Below are positions 47,441 to 59,385 of a stretch of 64,000 bases of DNA, piece by piece. This stretch comes from Lamellibrachia satsuma. Lineage: Eukaryota > Annelida > Polychaeta > Sabellida > Siboglinidae. Made by a program: the position numbers and the translations under genes. The stretch covers positions 1,544,501 to 1,608,500 of the forward strand of contig BSQZ01000068.1 in the NCBI GenBank assembly GCA_033239005.1. Direction: 5' to 3'. Position 1 is the first letter of the stretch. The number at the start of each line of letters is the position of its first letter. Below the pieces are notes generated by a model that was not told the origin of the DNA, ran no database searches, and saw only the letters and a list, made by a program, of their open reading frames with translations.

Positions 47441-47548
47441 CGCTGGCTAGCAAAACAACCAGATGCCTCCATTGTTTCGGTGTATTCTGTTGGTTGCGTT
47501 TTTCTTATCTTTTGCATTTTATGCATTTTGACACACAGCTTTGAAATC

Positions 47549-47800
47549 ATGGTTGTGTCCTGTGTTGTTGTGGGATGTACCAGTCGCTGCATGGACAGCT
47601 CAATGTCATTTCATCGCATCCCAAAAAGAGGAAAAACGAAGAAAACTCTGAATGCGATCAAACGTAAACATTGCCAAACAACCTTTTGTGGACGACATTT
47701 CAACTTTGAACCGCTATTAACAGTTAATATTACCAATGGATATATTCCATTCATGACTGTTGGCAACTGTTATATAAAATTAAAGCAGAATGAATGCTGA
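47549..47800 (+). pseudogene. Second THAP zinc-finger fragment
   Basis: The ATG at 47549 starts MVVSCVVVGCTSRCMDSSMS followed by FHRIPKRGK, and later FCGRHF. The C-x4-C and C-x2-H pairs and F-H-R-x-P fit a THAP (C2CH) finger, but the invariant Trp region between them is shortened. The frame stops at 47800 without a transposase catalytic domain. ACGGTGACGTCA lies upstream at 47401, as for the first THAP copy. It is likely another transposon remnant; a small host THAP gene is less likely. Confidence 0.6.
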
Positions 47801-48013
47801 AAAAGGAAATGTTTGTAATCTCTGTACCCTGTAACAATAGCCGGCCTGCAAAGCCAGCTTGACCTTGACCCCATTCGTGGATAATACATGAACGTTGTTT
47901 TCTGGCTAACAAAATCGTTAAACCGTTTATTTATATTAAACTGAGTTTAATACTTATACAAGTGTGCAAGTGAGTGATTTATAAGCTTTCACAGACTCTC
48001 AGCTGAACATTTC

Positions 48014-50110
48014 TGGCTTGTTTAACAAGATTTAACAAGATTTGCCATCCAAGCCAAAGGCCCAGATGGCAAGTGGACAAGGAAGCCATTGGCTTATCGA
48101 GAGTCCAACAATTTTCACCTACTTATAACCCGCCCTCCTGATATATGTGTCAACCTTGTTTTTAAACATATTCACGCTGCTAGCAGTTACACAATCTGTA
48201 GACAATTTGTTCCATTCATTTATTTTCCTCTGTGAGAACGAGTGCTTCCTGATGTCCAATCTACATTGATCCTTTACTAATTTTACCTCATGTCCTCTAG
48301 TTCTGCTATCCTTCTTGAGTGAGAAAAACATATTTCTATCAATATTTTCATACCCATTCAATATCTTAAAAACTTAAATCTGATCTCCTCTTAACCTCCT
48401 TGTCTCTAGAGTTGTTAAACCACATTCTTTCAGGCGTTCTTCATAACTAAGGTCTCTAAGTTCTGGAATCATTTTAGTTGCTCTCCTTTGTATGCGTTCA
48501 AGCGTATCTATATCCTTCTTACGATATGGTCTCCATGCTTGTATACAGTATTCTAAATGAGGTATAACTATTGCTTTATAAAGAGGTATAATTAACTTTT
48601 TTCCCTTGTATGTTATGTTTCTTCTAATCAATCCAAGAATTTGATTACCCTTTGAAGCTGCAATACCACACTGCTCTGAAACTTTCATATCAGCGCTAAT
48701 TGTAACTCCTAAGTCCTTTTCTTTTACAGTAGTACCCAGAACAGTATCTCCCATTTTATACTTTACATCCAAGTTCCCATGTCCTGTATGTAGGCATTTA
48801 CATTTCCCAAAATTGAACAGCATCTACCAATTCTCAGACCATTTCACTAATCTGTCTAGATCGTTTTGTAAATGTTGTTTATCACCATCAGTATTAACCT
48901 TTCTAAACAGTTTTGTGTCATCCGCAAATTTCAGTACGTTACTTGTTATACTGTCGTCCAAGTCATTGATATAAATTAAGAATAATATAGGTCCTAATAC
49001 TGATCCTTGAGGTACCGATTTCCAATTTGAAACTTCTCCATCTACTACAACTCGTTGTCTTCTGTCAGTCAGCCATTGTTCTATCCAGTCAGTTATGCAA
49101 TCCCCGATACCATGGGCTTTTAATTTAAGTAGCAATCTTTGATGTGGCACTTTGTCAAAAGCTTTCTGAAAATCTAAGTAGATAATATCTACTGGCGATC
49201 CCACGTCTATCCACTTAGTGATTTCTTCCAAAAAACATAACATATTTGTTAAGCATGACCTCGCTTTAAGGAATCCATGTTGAGATGAATTTAATAATTT
49301 ATGCTTAACGAGGAAGTCCATCATATGGTCTTTAATTAACCTTTCTAATAATTTACAAATCACTGACGTTAAACTCACTGGTCTGTAATTCTCTGACTTA
49401 TTTCTCGAACCCTTTTTAAATAATGGTATGATGTTTGCTTCTTTCCATTCAAACGGAACAACTCCCTCTTTTAATGACAAGTTGAATACTCTTGCAAGTG
49501 GTATACTGATTTGATCTACTGTTTCCATTAGTAATTTTGGAGGAATCCCATCCACTCCCGGTGATTTGTTATCCTTCATTGCCTTTATTTTCTTAGCTAC
49601 CAATTCTGGAGTTACAACTAACGGTCCTAAATATTCAGATTTAGCCCCCTGAAATTTAGCATCAGCAACTGGTAATGAAGTAATATCTTCTTTGGTAAAC
49701 ACTGAACTGAAGTAACCATTTAGGTCTTCCGCCATTAAAAACCCCTGTGATATTATATTTCCAGCACTGTCTTCTAGAGGTCCAACCTTGTCTTGTACGT
49801 TTTGTTTACTCCTGACATATGCATAAAAACTCTTGCTGTCATTTTTTATGTTACATGCCAGTTTTTGCTCATAGCTTCTTTTAGATTGTCTGATTTCAGT
49901 TGTAGCTGCATTAAGTGCCTCTTTGTATTTTGCATAGTCTTCTTCCTTTCTGGTACGCCTATAAACCCTCCACATAGTTTGTTTTAGCATTATTTTTCTA
50001 ATAGCCTCTTTTGACAAGTGTTTCTTTCTACACCGTTTTCCTTGTTTTCGGAAGGGAACGTGTTGATCACGTAATGCCAAACGTTTAATCAGGTCAGAGG
50101 CTGGGTCGTT
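48014..50110 (-). mobile_element. CR1-like LINE, diverged second subfamily
   Basis: The minus-strand ORF2 starts inside the EN-RT linker (RKQGKRCRKKHLSKEAIRKI). It has NKSPGVDGIPPKLLM, NYRPVSLTSVICKLLERL, DFQKAFDKVPHQRL, NWKSVPQGSVLGPI (three residues shorter than the main subfamily) and KFADDTKLF. The C-terminal region ends TYIRRAGYK at 48119. Lesions are a TAG after SENW (about 48824) and a break near 48370. The 3' UTR keeps CTCGATAAGCCAATGGCTTC and the double AATCTTGTTA tail (48014-48045). Protein divergence from the 24-kb and 33-kb copies is substantial, so this is an older or separate lineage. 5' truncated. Confidence 0.92.
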
Positions 50111-50235
50111 CTACCAGCCGTTTTGAACAAAATACACATCTGATAACTTACTAAAGCCATCACCGTGCTCTAGTTTCTTATTGCAACATTTCCTTGCACT
50201 GGGATCTAAAACAGTGGCGAATTTAGCCCAGTGGT
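50111..50235 (-). other. Open frame fused upstream of the CR1 fragment
   Basis: On the minus strand the ORF2 frame continues upstream of the CR1 homology, with one TAG, reading MNDHWAKFATVLDPSARKCC and FSKLSDVYFVQNGW. This is not CR1 sequence that I recognise. It may be a remnant of whatever the LINE inserted into, or chance. Confidence 0.25.
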
Positions 50236-50249
50236 CATTCATGTTCGCT

Positions 50250-50515
50250 CGAGCATCGCAAGGCATATATTAGAGAAAGCTTGGCTGGTTTGTGGCTTTT
50301 GCCAGCCAGCGTACTGCGCATATACGAATATGATGTCAAGTGTTGGTAAACATGAAAGCCCCTATAATAAAACTTATTAAAAGTGTGCATATGCCTGTAA
50401 AGCGAATAACAAATCCGGGATTCACCTTTATTCACGGAAAAGACATTTATATGTCTTTAATTAATCACTTATTAACATTAATATAAATTTTTTGGGCTTG
50501 GCTAGCTCTGGCTAA
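50250..50515 (-). repeat. Dispersed repeat, copy C
   Basis: Inverted relative to 18650-18860. Shared blocks are GGTGAATCCCGGATTTG, CTTTACAGGCATATGC and TTAGCCAGAGCTAGCCAAG-like sequence. Confidence 0.6.
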
Positions 50516-51245
50516 TAACGTATATCACTCCTAATATGTATGACTCCTCATGCGACGATGTCAACAATTCATTGTATTTTGGGCCACTAGATGGTGCCGC
50601 CCATGCAGCAATAAATTTCTATTACACAAATAATGATTTACGGCACTAATTTTTAATATTTAGCATCCGGTGAAGGGCGAACTTTAATTTAAAAACATAA
50701 ACACGTTTATTGATATATTTACATAGTGTTACAAACCGATACTTTGTCATGTTGTCACAGTGAGCATATTCAAATTAGCTTGTTTAATTGATTAATTGCC
50801 CAGTGTGTACCTATACAAACACAGTCCCTTGATTTATGCAATTTGATATATGGACTGGTGACAACATTCTGAAGACAAATTGTTTGGTTATATTCAACAA
50901 TGTATACCTTAAAAAAAATTTTAAATTAGATATCCTGCAAGTTAGTGTTGCTGTATAGACCACTCTTTAAAAAATTTCAGAAATGCGAACATTTAGGCTC
51001 TAGTTTAATTCTATGGGAATATATAGATATTTAAAGGTTGCTACCATCAAGAAAAATATAAATTTTACGCCAGTTTCCAAAAGAGTGGATTTTTTATTTA
51101 TTAAAAATATGTAAAGTTTATCATCACTGTAAAGACCACTCTTTGTGAAGTTCAGAAATGTAAAAATGTTGACTCTAGCACAATTATGTGGGGATAATTT
51201 CATATTTTAAGACTGACACCATAAAAATTCCAAAATGCATAACTA
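50516..51245. repeat. AT-rich region with a diverged 175-bp duplication
   Basis: Segments at about 50955-51055 and 51130-51235 share GACCACTCTTT, TTCAGAAATG, ACTCTAG-like and ACCAT.AA.AAAAAT motifs in the same order, an old tandem duplication. The rest shows nothing recognisable. Confidence 0.55.
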
Positions 51246-51548
51246 ACTGATTGGATAATTTATTTTGTGTACATTGTCCTTGTTTTTATATTTAACTGCC
51301 TCGGGCATCTTTAGAGCATCATCCAGGTATTTGTTTAAGAGCATTTTATTAACTACTATGTTTTTTAAGGATTTTAACCTGTTCTGCCATTGCTTCAATC
51401 GAAACCGAAATGCTCTTCCCGTTGGGCTTGTTACTCCATTCCGGCATGGCTGACTTTCAAGCCAAGCCACTGTTTCTAATTCACCTTCTAACCTGAGCTT
51501 TTCTGAAACCAATCCATTGGTGATATCCATTAGTGATATTCGTGACAC
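51246..51548 (-). CDS. Hypothetical 101-residue ORF
   Basis: The minus-strand frame MSRISLMDITNGLVSEKLRL continues with a Trp- and Arg-rich helical stretch (LKQWQNRLKSLKNIVVNKML) and ends KINYPIS. It is non-repetitive and longer than its surroundings would give by chance, but no domain is recognised and no splice partners were found. It may be a chance ORF. Confidence 0.25.
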
Positions 51549-52912
51549 TTATAAATTATCAACTGGAACATCGAACATGTATGATATTTACCTGGTACTG
51601 TATAAGTTAAATATATATGAAATGTCTACACAAATTTGAAATGTCTGCACAAACATATTTGGTTGTGGTACATATGTGAGGAGCGATAATCCAAGTGTGT
51701 AATTGTATCTTGGCTGTGGTGTCTGTGTTGTGAAACTATCTACAAAGCAAAACACATAACATATGCATTACAACTACCACATCATATGTACAACAGGGGT
51801 AAACAGTTTTGGAGTTAAGTACATTTATACGTGATTGTAAGTCTAAGTACAAACTGTTGAGTACTTGCTTGTCATTGCTACTTGAGCCTTTTCCCAAAGA
51901 GTACTGTATTTCTGAAGAAAAATTTTGGAAGTGCACATGCCTGACTTTACAGCACGATTATTTATTATTAACTTATTTTGTATGACATGCTGTCAAGTAA
52001 ATATAAATAAAATAAAATTATTACTGACCACATTAAGTGTTGCAAATGTAAATCGTATTCCACACTAAAGGACAAGAAATGCGTAACAAAAGGTATTTTA
52101 GTAATTGCTTCTGGGTGAGCGATAATACAGGGTAAATATGCCCGTGAGTGCTGGGTCATTTTATTAACATTGCTGTCGCTAAAATCCGCTAGCAGACACA
52201 CGCATGCAGTCATTACAATATAGCAGAACAATTTTCATTTAATATGTTGTCATATTTCCAATTCTTACCAAATGTATTTTCCATGACCTACAATTGGTCA
52301 AATATCACCAAACTTTGGCCCTATCAAATGTTATAGAACTAGAATTAAATAAAAAAATATTGGAATACTTGCCAGAATTTCATCTATCTCGCATGCAAAT
52401 CTCGTTTAAATCTGCACACTTTTACGGGCTTAATGATGTCAAAATGTGAAGTGCCTCGGTAGCATAAACATGGCAGTGGCAACTCGCGTTTACAAAAAAA
52501 TTTCTTCTCTTTTTTAAAGCGACCGTGTGCATAAACTACTCGGGTAATTCTTTAAAAGGTAACAGTGGATGAAAGTCTAGTTCATTAGCTTTTAAATAAT
52601 ATATACATATTGGCAATTTCTGTCGGTTTTTAATGGTAAAAATGACATTAAAAGTGACTTACTGAACATTAGTGCAGATACGAAACGGCAACAGGCAGAT
52701 TCATTTGACGTGCCTAACTGCTCGATCAAGACTATTGGACACCTGTCACTTCGCACCCTGCATCAGACACAGTACATACACGTGGGCTCAAGCCACTGAC
52801 ACCGTCCTCTCAGCCGATAGTCGATCTGGTGCTCTAACTGCTAACCTACCCTGACGTTGGCTGTAGATGTGACAGACTTTATAACATTGCTGACAGAGTG
52901 GTCAAAAGAGAG
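51549..52912. other. No recognised gene
   Basis: AT-rich single-copy-looking DNA. A short + strand frame at 52672-52854 carries no motif. Confidence 0.3.
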
Positions 52913-52985
52913 GTACGGTAATGTAGTAGCATATCCGCTTTACAGACAGAGTTCTGAGTTCAAGTCAAACCCGGACCGGGTGTCG
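52913..52985 (+). repeat. tRNA-derived SINE-like sequence
   Basis: TACGGTAATGTAGTAGCATA resembles an A-box region, and GAGTTCAAGTCAAACC resembles a B-box about 35 bp later. CCGGACCGGGTG closes a stem-like end. GC-richer sequence (52986-53115) follows, possibly the SINE body. Not a functional tRNA. Confidence 0.45.
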
Positions 52986-53332
52986 GATGTTTCGGCCCAT
53001 AACAGGTTTGACCCGTGGGCCAAACCAACCGTTTTCGCAACCAGTGAACCGTTAAATGTTCCCGCTCGCATGGGCTAAATCAATTGTATATGCAACCGAT
53101 GGCAGCGGGCTCCGTGGGCTGAAACGACTATCGTATTAAAACTGGGAAGTAGGCTTTTTCAATATTACTTTCATTATTTTTGCTAATTTGACTGGTTTGA
53201 CTAACTGGGAAATGTTATATGCTAAATTATTAGAGTTTGCAAACAAATATTCAAATTAATTAATTCTAGCTAATCTTGAAAAACATACATATGCATTAAG
53301 AATTAAATAGTTTTTTTTAAAAACAAATATGT

Positions 53333-53371
53333 GTGTATTATATACACACACACATAATATATATGTATATA

Positions 53372-53419
<48 letters not shown>

Positions 53420-53440
53420 TATATATATATATACATATGC
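53333..53440. repeat. TA/CA microsatellite
   Basis: Alternating TATA, CACA and TATG runs; overlapping Tyr-Ile ORFs are artefacts. Confidence 0.95.
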
Positions 53441-56400
53441 ACAAACGCAACAAATAATTTTTTTTAATTCATAGACATTAATTACTTCAGTTTTGATCAC
53501 AGAGCCCACCTACAACTTTAATTATATATTACATGCATTTTCAGAGCCCATTTATAATAATAATTATTAATATTTTAAAATATGTTTATTTAATTTTTAA
53601 TAAAAAATACTCAGTAGCCCATTTACAATAGGACTTATAATATGGAAGTGTATGCATGAGTAGGTGGATATTATCTGTAATGTGCAATATGCAATTTTTA
53701 TTCAAACACCGAATACAAACTTTCAACGAAGATCAAATTAATAAATGTTTGCACCATCATGCTACTTAAACTGATTCTAAATTAAGCAATACAAGGCCAA
53801 TACCCATTGTTATGATTAATCCACAGGGTTGGGTTTCCCAACTGTGAGTGACATCTATCCTGTTGTTTTAAAAGCTAGCTGCCTAGTGAAACCATGGTGC
53901 CACAATTATATCTGTAATCATTACTATGTACTAACAAATCAAGCAAATTCGAACACAATATAATACAAAGTAAAAGAGTAAAAGCTGTAATTGCATACAG
54001 TTTTCAAAATTAAGGCCTTTTTATCGGCGGCCGCCAATTCAAAATGTGTCCCGCCAATTCATCCCGATGGCCATGGCTGGGTCAGACTGTATCAGTGATT
54101 GCATGCACAATAATACAGTACTTACTAATCTATGCTAATTCGATATAAAAATACATTTGTGACAAACTACTTCTTCCTTGCCAGCATCAAATAGCTGCCA
54201 TGGCAAAGGCGATGTCCGCACATGCAAGGGATACCCATTGCATTTGTAACATAGATGCCTTTTGGATTATTCACATTTAATGACATCAGTATCTTGGGGA
54301 ATACCAGGGAAACACCAAAGCAAAGATGGCAGATGAAGTTGTGAGAATCGTAGTTTGACAATTTTTAAAGGAAATTACACCAATTTACTTCATACTGGTG
54401 ATATGTCTACTAAGGAGGCGTCAATCCTATTGACAATAAATTATAATGTGCCAGGACATTCTGATTAATGCGATATTTTGCTGTGTTAGTGAACTTTGGA
54501 GGCTCTGATTTGGAGTGAATTGAGAACGCCTCAGAATGGCATAGATTTTTGTCCATGCCAAGCCCTACACACGAACCGTCAGCATCAAATATAATGCTAC
54601 TTTCAACAATTGTAACTGTTTTGCAAATAAAGTTCACCTTGAAATGTTTAAATGTTAAATTCACTACTTTATTTTATTGATCTGCTAGTTACAGTGTATA
54701 AGAAATGAATGACAATATTGGGTATGGTTTATATTCATTAAAGTATTATGTATTCTAATTTAAAGCAGTGTCTGTTTTAGTTACATACTTGTAATTTATA
54801 CATTTTGTGGGGCCAGTTCAAACTCATCTAGGCCAGTTAATTTTTTACTAATTTCAGACACTGCTTGCATATGAATGGTAACAGGATAATAATGCATTAA
54901 TATATTGATATTAAATTACAGTCTACGCATTAAATAATTTTTTTATTCTAGTGCTTCATAGTATTCCTGATGGTTCCTGACACTTTAGACATTAGAAAGG
55001 TATTTCTGACAAGACAGTAAATGCCATGGTATTTACTATCTCGTCAGAAACGTGCCAACCCTACAAATCTGTCTGTTTTCTACAAATAAGTTTTATAGCG
55101 TTGCCAACCACCAACCAACCATGTTATATGTCTTCCTGTTGCAACATAAATTAAGTAATATACCAACAATGTCCATTGTCATGTCTACATCAGTTTACTA
55201 TAAATAATAAATTCGTAAACAAGTTTTCATAATATGTATAATATAATATTTTATTATATTCATACAGGTATACAGTTTTGTCATTAATAATTGAATTTAT
55301 TTATGTAGACTGTATTTAGTAGACTAGGCACTTTGTTTTTGCAAAATTATATTAGCCAATTGGATTTCTTCTTGCATGAGGTTATATCTTTTCATTGTGT
55401 CCTGTTTCTGGATGATAAAAATAATTGTACATTCATGAACACCTATTTAAATGTAATTAATGTTTATTTCAATTGTATTGTTAATACTATGATATCACAT
55501 AGTATATTCAACTAGTTACTAATTCAATCTGGGATCAAGTGAGCCAGTGGCCCATCTAGGTTGTAGAAGTGGACCATTTTGAACAATATTGCACCAATTA
55601 TGCAGCATGCAAGTGTATGTGCCATTTTACCCATGTACCAACCACATTATTGAGATCAGACCACAGTTGAACTTCCTGTTTATTGTTTCACACAAATGTA
55701 GGGCATATTAAATTGTGGTATATTCATAGGTTTGTTCGTAGAAGCTATTGGCTGTGAAATAATGCATATGTGAGAGTTTAACAGGTGGAGGTATTTATGG
55801 GAATTTTTCTGCAATTAGCCACTTGGGAACATGAATACATGGATATTTTTGTATACACTGATAGGCATCGCATGTAGGGGTATTTAAAAAAGAGCTGGAA
55901 GTATGTGATTTTGACAAAACTTGGTCGGCATGTCAATGAGATGTTAGCAGTTACTGTGAAAAATTTCTGAATTTATGATGATCAAGTTTTCTTATAATCA
56001 GACAAAACATGGCCACCAATGCCATATTGCATTGTGGTCTGATCTCTACTCAGTGGGGGTGGGAATGCTTTGTACATCTTCAGCTATATAATTAATTATT
56101 TGTATGATAGTTTTTAATGGCTTCCAAAACAATTATTACGAATATGTTAGTTTTCCTAATATTTATCTATTATTTGGTGTATAACCTTTGTCTTTCTGCA
56201 AGCTTATATGATCAATATATGCTGCCGCAATGTATTAAAATTAACATTCGTGATGAAATAAAATAATAATTAGCCATAATAGGGATGTCTTGAAGCATTG
56301 CCACCATTTAGGATTTAGATTTGGTTGACTTTCAACTTGCACCAATGTAACTACGCATGGACCATATTTGCTGTATTTTGGAAATGACATATTTGCATAT

Positions 56401-56460
56401 CGCTCTCTGTTATTGAAGTAATTAATATTATACAGTTAAATATACATATATATATACATA
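53441..56460. other. AT-rich region without recognised genes
   Basis: Minus-strand frames at 54167-54361 and 54410-54664 are non-repetitive. The second reads VESSIIFDADGSCVGLGMDK and LCHSEAFSIHSKSEPPKF, which looks protein-like, but I cannot assign it. An imperfect 48-bp palindrome lies at 55003-55050. Confidence 0.3.
55003..55050. repeat. 48-bp imperfect palindrome
   Basis: TTTCTGACAAGACAGTAAAT faces ATTTACTATCTCGTCAGAAA across CCATGG-type centre bases, with three mismatched pairs in 24. Confidence 0.85.
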
Positions 56461-56481
56461 TACATATATATATATACACAC

Positions 56482-56652
56482 ACATACAATACAGATAGCC
56501 TTAAAGTGCTCAGGCTGCTCCACACGTACAATACAGATAGCTTCTAAAAACCTCGAACACCATGTGCCAATTATTCATGAGATTCAATCATATATGCAAT
56601 TTAGTTGCACCAATCTTTAAAATATTGCACCCATGGCACAATATATATAATT

Positions 56653-56734
<82 letters not shown>

Positions 56735-56800
56735 AGCAGCCTGAGCACTTCCAGGCTATCTGTATTGTATGTGTGGAGCAGCCTGAGCGCTTTCAGGCCA
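56482..56800. repeat. Inverted repeat flanking TA microsatellites
   Basis: The left arm (56482-56541) contains CAATACAGATAGCCTTAAAG, GTGCTCAGGCTGCTCCACAC and a second ACAATACAGATAGC. The right arm (56731-56800) has the inverted form GGAGCAGCCTGAGCACTTCC, GGCTATCTGTATTGTATGTG, then another GGAGCAGCCTGAGCGCTTTC. Each arm is therefore itself a tandem duplication of a unit of about 40 bp. The TA/CA runs at 56440-56487 and 56640-56732 lie beside and inside. Probably a small MITE family. Confidence 0.75.
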
Positions 56801-57539
56801 TGTATAATTTTCCATAAGTGTGGATTCTGGGTGCATCCATAATTACCTAATTACACTGTCATCCAGGCATTTGTCCAACTCTTAGAGGCCAGGCTCATCT
56901 TGGCAAATTCATGGTAGGTGAGTGAGAGTTGGATAAGCAAGATTAGAACACAGCTAGGGTGCAGATAACTAAGTCAGTCCAAAAGTTTATATTTGAAAGA
57001 AATAACACCCAATGGTTATATACATTGTCCGTATTTTTAAGTATAACTGGCTCTACCTTGATATGGATGTGTCGGAGTATGTACACAGTGGCATCACCCG
57101 ACGTTAATGTTTAGTTCTTAAAGCAGCAACATGTGATTTTCAAGCAATACCATTATTCCAGTGGCAATATTATATGCCATATGGAAAACTGGCAGAAAGT
57201 ATAAGTAAATCACCAAGAGCGAAAGAAATAATGGCCAAACTCGCATCCATTGATTTGTAATGCTATTTATGGTATTATAAAAATTGTATGGTTTTAAATA
57301 ATTTTTTTTTTATTTTCAGGTTGCCAGCCAATATGGCTGGTGGCTTTTACAGCCCTCTCATAATTTTGACCACTTTAGGGCACATTTGATAGTTTCATCC
57401 ATAAAAATTTTTTCAATGAATCTCATCCTGAATTCTGATATAGTAACTGAACCTAAAGCTTGAAACACACGATGGGACAAAGCGTGTTTTAGATTGTATG
57501 TATGGTTTAGAACTTTAGTTTTTCATCCGTTAATAGATA
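56801..57539. other. No recognised gene
   Basis: AT-rich spacer before the LINE remnant. Nothing supportable. Confidence 0.3.
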
Positions 57540-59385
57540 GACCAAGTCGAATTACCACAAACTCATACTATATTTGCTAATCAAACGAATTACTTAGAAC
57601 TCGGTTATTAATCAATGACATTAGTGATCATTTGCTGATATTCACTTTATGTAATTATGAAATAGACAAATGGAAATGCGACACATTTAAATATGTAAGA
57701 AATGTAAACGATATAATTTATTTTTGCTTATTGAAAGTTTGAGGAAAGAAAAGTTGGATAATGTGTTGCCAAATGCTGATGTAAATCTGGCATATACCAA
57801 CTTTGTTAGCAGATTTAATACATTGACAACTATCATTGCCCAGTTGAGAAGGTTATGTGATTAAGCAAACAAAAAAACCCTTGTTTACAAATGGATAAAA
57901 AATGCGTGTCGTAAGAAGAATGTTCTATACAGAAAATTTCTCTGGGGCAGAACTCAAACTGCAGAATCTCAATATAACACGTATAAAAATAAATTAACTT
58001 CTATTTTAAGATTGGCTGAAAAAGCACATTACAGTAAACTGTTGCCAGAAAATAAAGGAAATACTAAATACTCTGAATACTCTGTTACATAAACAACGCC
58101 AGTTGAACTATCCAAAACGTTCATTATTATGGGGAAAACACGTTTCTTTACAAATGTTGGTCTTAATTTAGCAAAGGATATCCCTAATCTGGATGAACAT
58201 ATTTCTGTGTATGATTATTTAGGACTTATTGAAAAAAAATTTCCCTCAAATGTATTGATGAAGAAGAGGTTATAGTTACAGTGAAAGCGTGTACAAAAAA
58301 GAAATCTTCAGACTTTGAAGACATAAGTATGGATATTGTTGCAAAGGTCATTTATGCCCTGCTGATGCTTGATGTTGATACCTTGCTGATGCATAATGGC
58401 AGAAACCTGAATGCATTTGCTACAGGAACACAAAGAGTAATTGTTGTTAAAGGTCATTTAATAAATGCATTACCAGATGATAAAATACATGTATCGATGA
58501 GAGAATTAGCTGAACATATTCATCGAGAAAAATACCATACATGTAAATCGATGAGATATAGCTTTATCGAATTTATGATTCGAATGTATTTTGTGGCAGT
58601 AATAATTTATTAGAACTATGAGATATGTTAATAGAGAACTTGCCTAATTGTGCATATGGTTTGCTATAAACAAATTATCACTGAACTTGTCAAAAAGCAA
58701 TTATGTTATTCAGGAAACGTCTCCAGATCTGATGTTGACATTAATTTGTGCATAATTACCGAAATAATAACCAGAGTACATGTAAAAAAATTTCTGGGAG
58801 CATTTACTCATGACGATATGAACTGGAAACATCAGTCACATTAATACATTTAGAACAAAATTGTATGTATAAGGCATATCACAATGTAATACCAAATAGT
58901 TTGCAAAACATGTTTAAACTGCATGTTTCAACACATGATACTCGACAGAAAGATGCATTCAGAAGTCATTGTGTGCGTACAAACATAAAATCGATGTGCA
59001 TTTCTGTTTGTGAAGTAAAACTAGCTGCAGAAGCATACAAGCATTAACAAAACTTACATCTTCTTTCTATCAATTGGGTCTAAAAAAATTAAAATAATTA
59101 TAATCAAACATGTGTTGTAATCACTGTATGCATTATTTATTAGTTAGTTAGGGATTTGTAATTTATATTTATTGTAAGATATTGTATTTGTATCATACAT
59201 AACTATACTAGTTGGGGTGAACCATAGATAAGTATCACACTTCTGTTCATTCCCTTTCCACCAACATTCTATTTATTTTATTTTTTACAAATGTTGCAAA
59301 TGATGTTGTATTTTGCAATAATGGAATTTATACTGTTGGTTGTTGGAAAAAAAATTACTGATTGATTGGTTGATTGATGAACCAC
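57540..59385 (+). pseudogene. Decayed LINE (EN end, linker, RT start, C-terminus)
   Basis: Scattered frames are consistent with one element. TRLLINDISDHLLIFTLCNY is the end of an AP-endonuclease domain. WIKNACRKKNVLYRKFLW and QYNTYKNKLTSILRLAEKAH form the linker. FTNVGLNLAKDIPNL and EEEVIVTVKACTKKKSSDF are the start of RT. VKKFLGAFTHDDMNWK and YKAYHNVIPNSLQNMFKL are C-terminal. The RT palm with the catalytic Asp pair is missing between about 58340 and 58700, and stops and shifts are frequent. The 3' end has GATTGATTGGTTGATTGATG, like the short tail repeats of L2/CR1-type elements. Confidence 0.75.
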
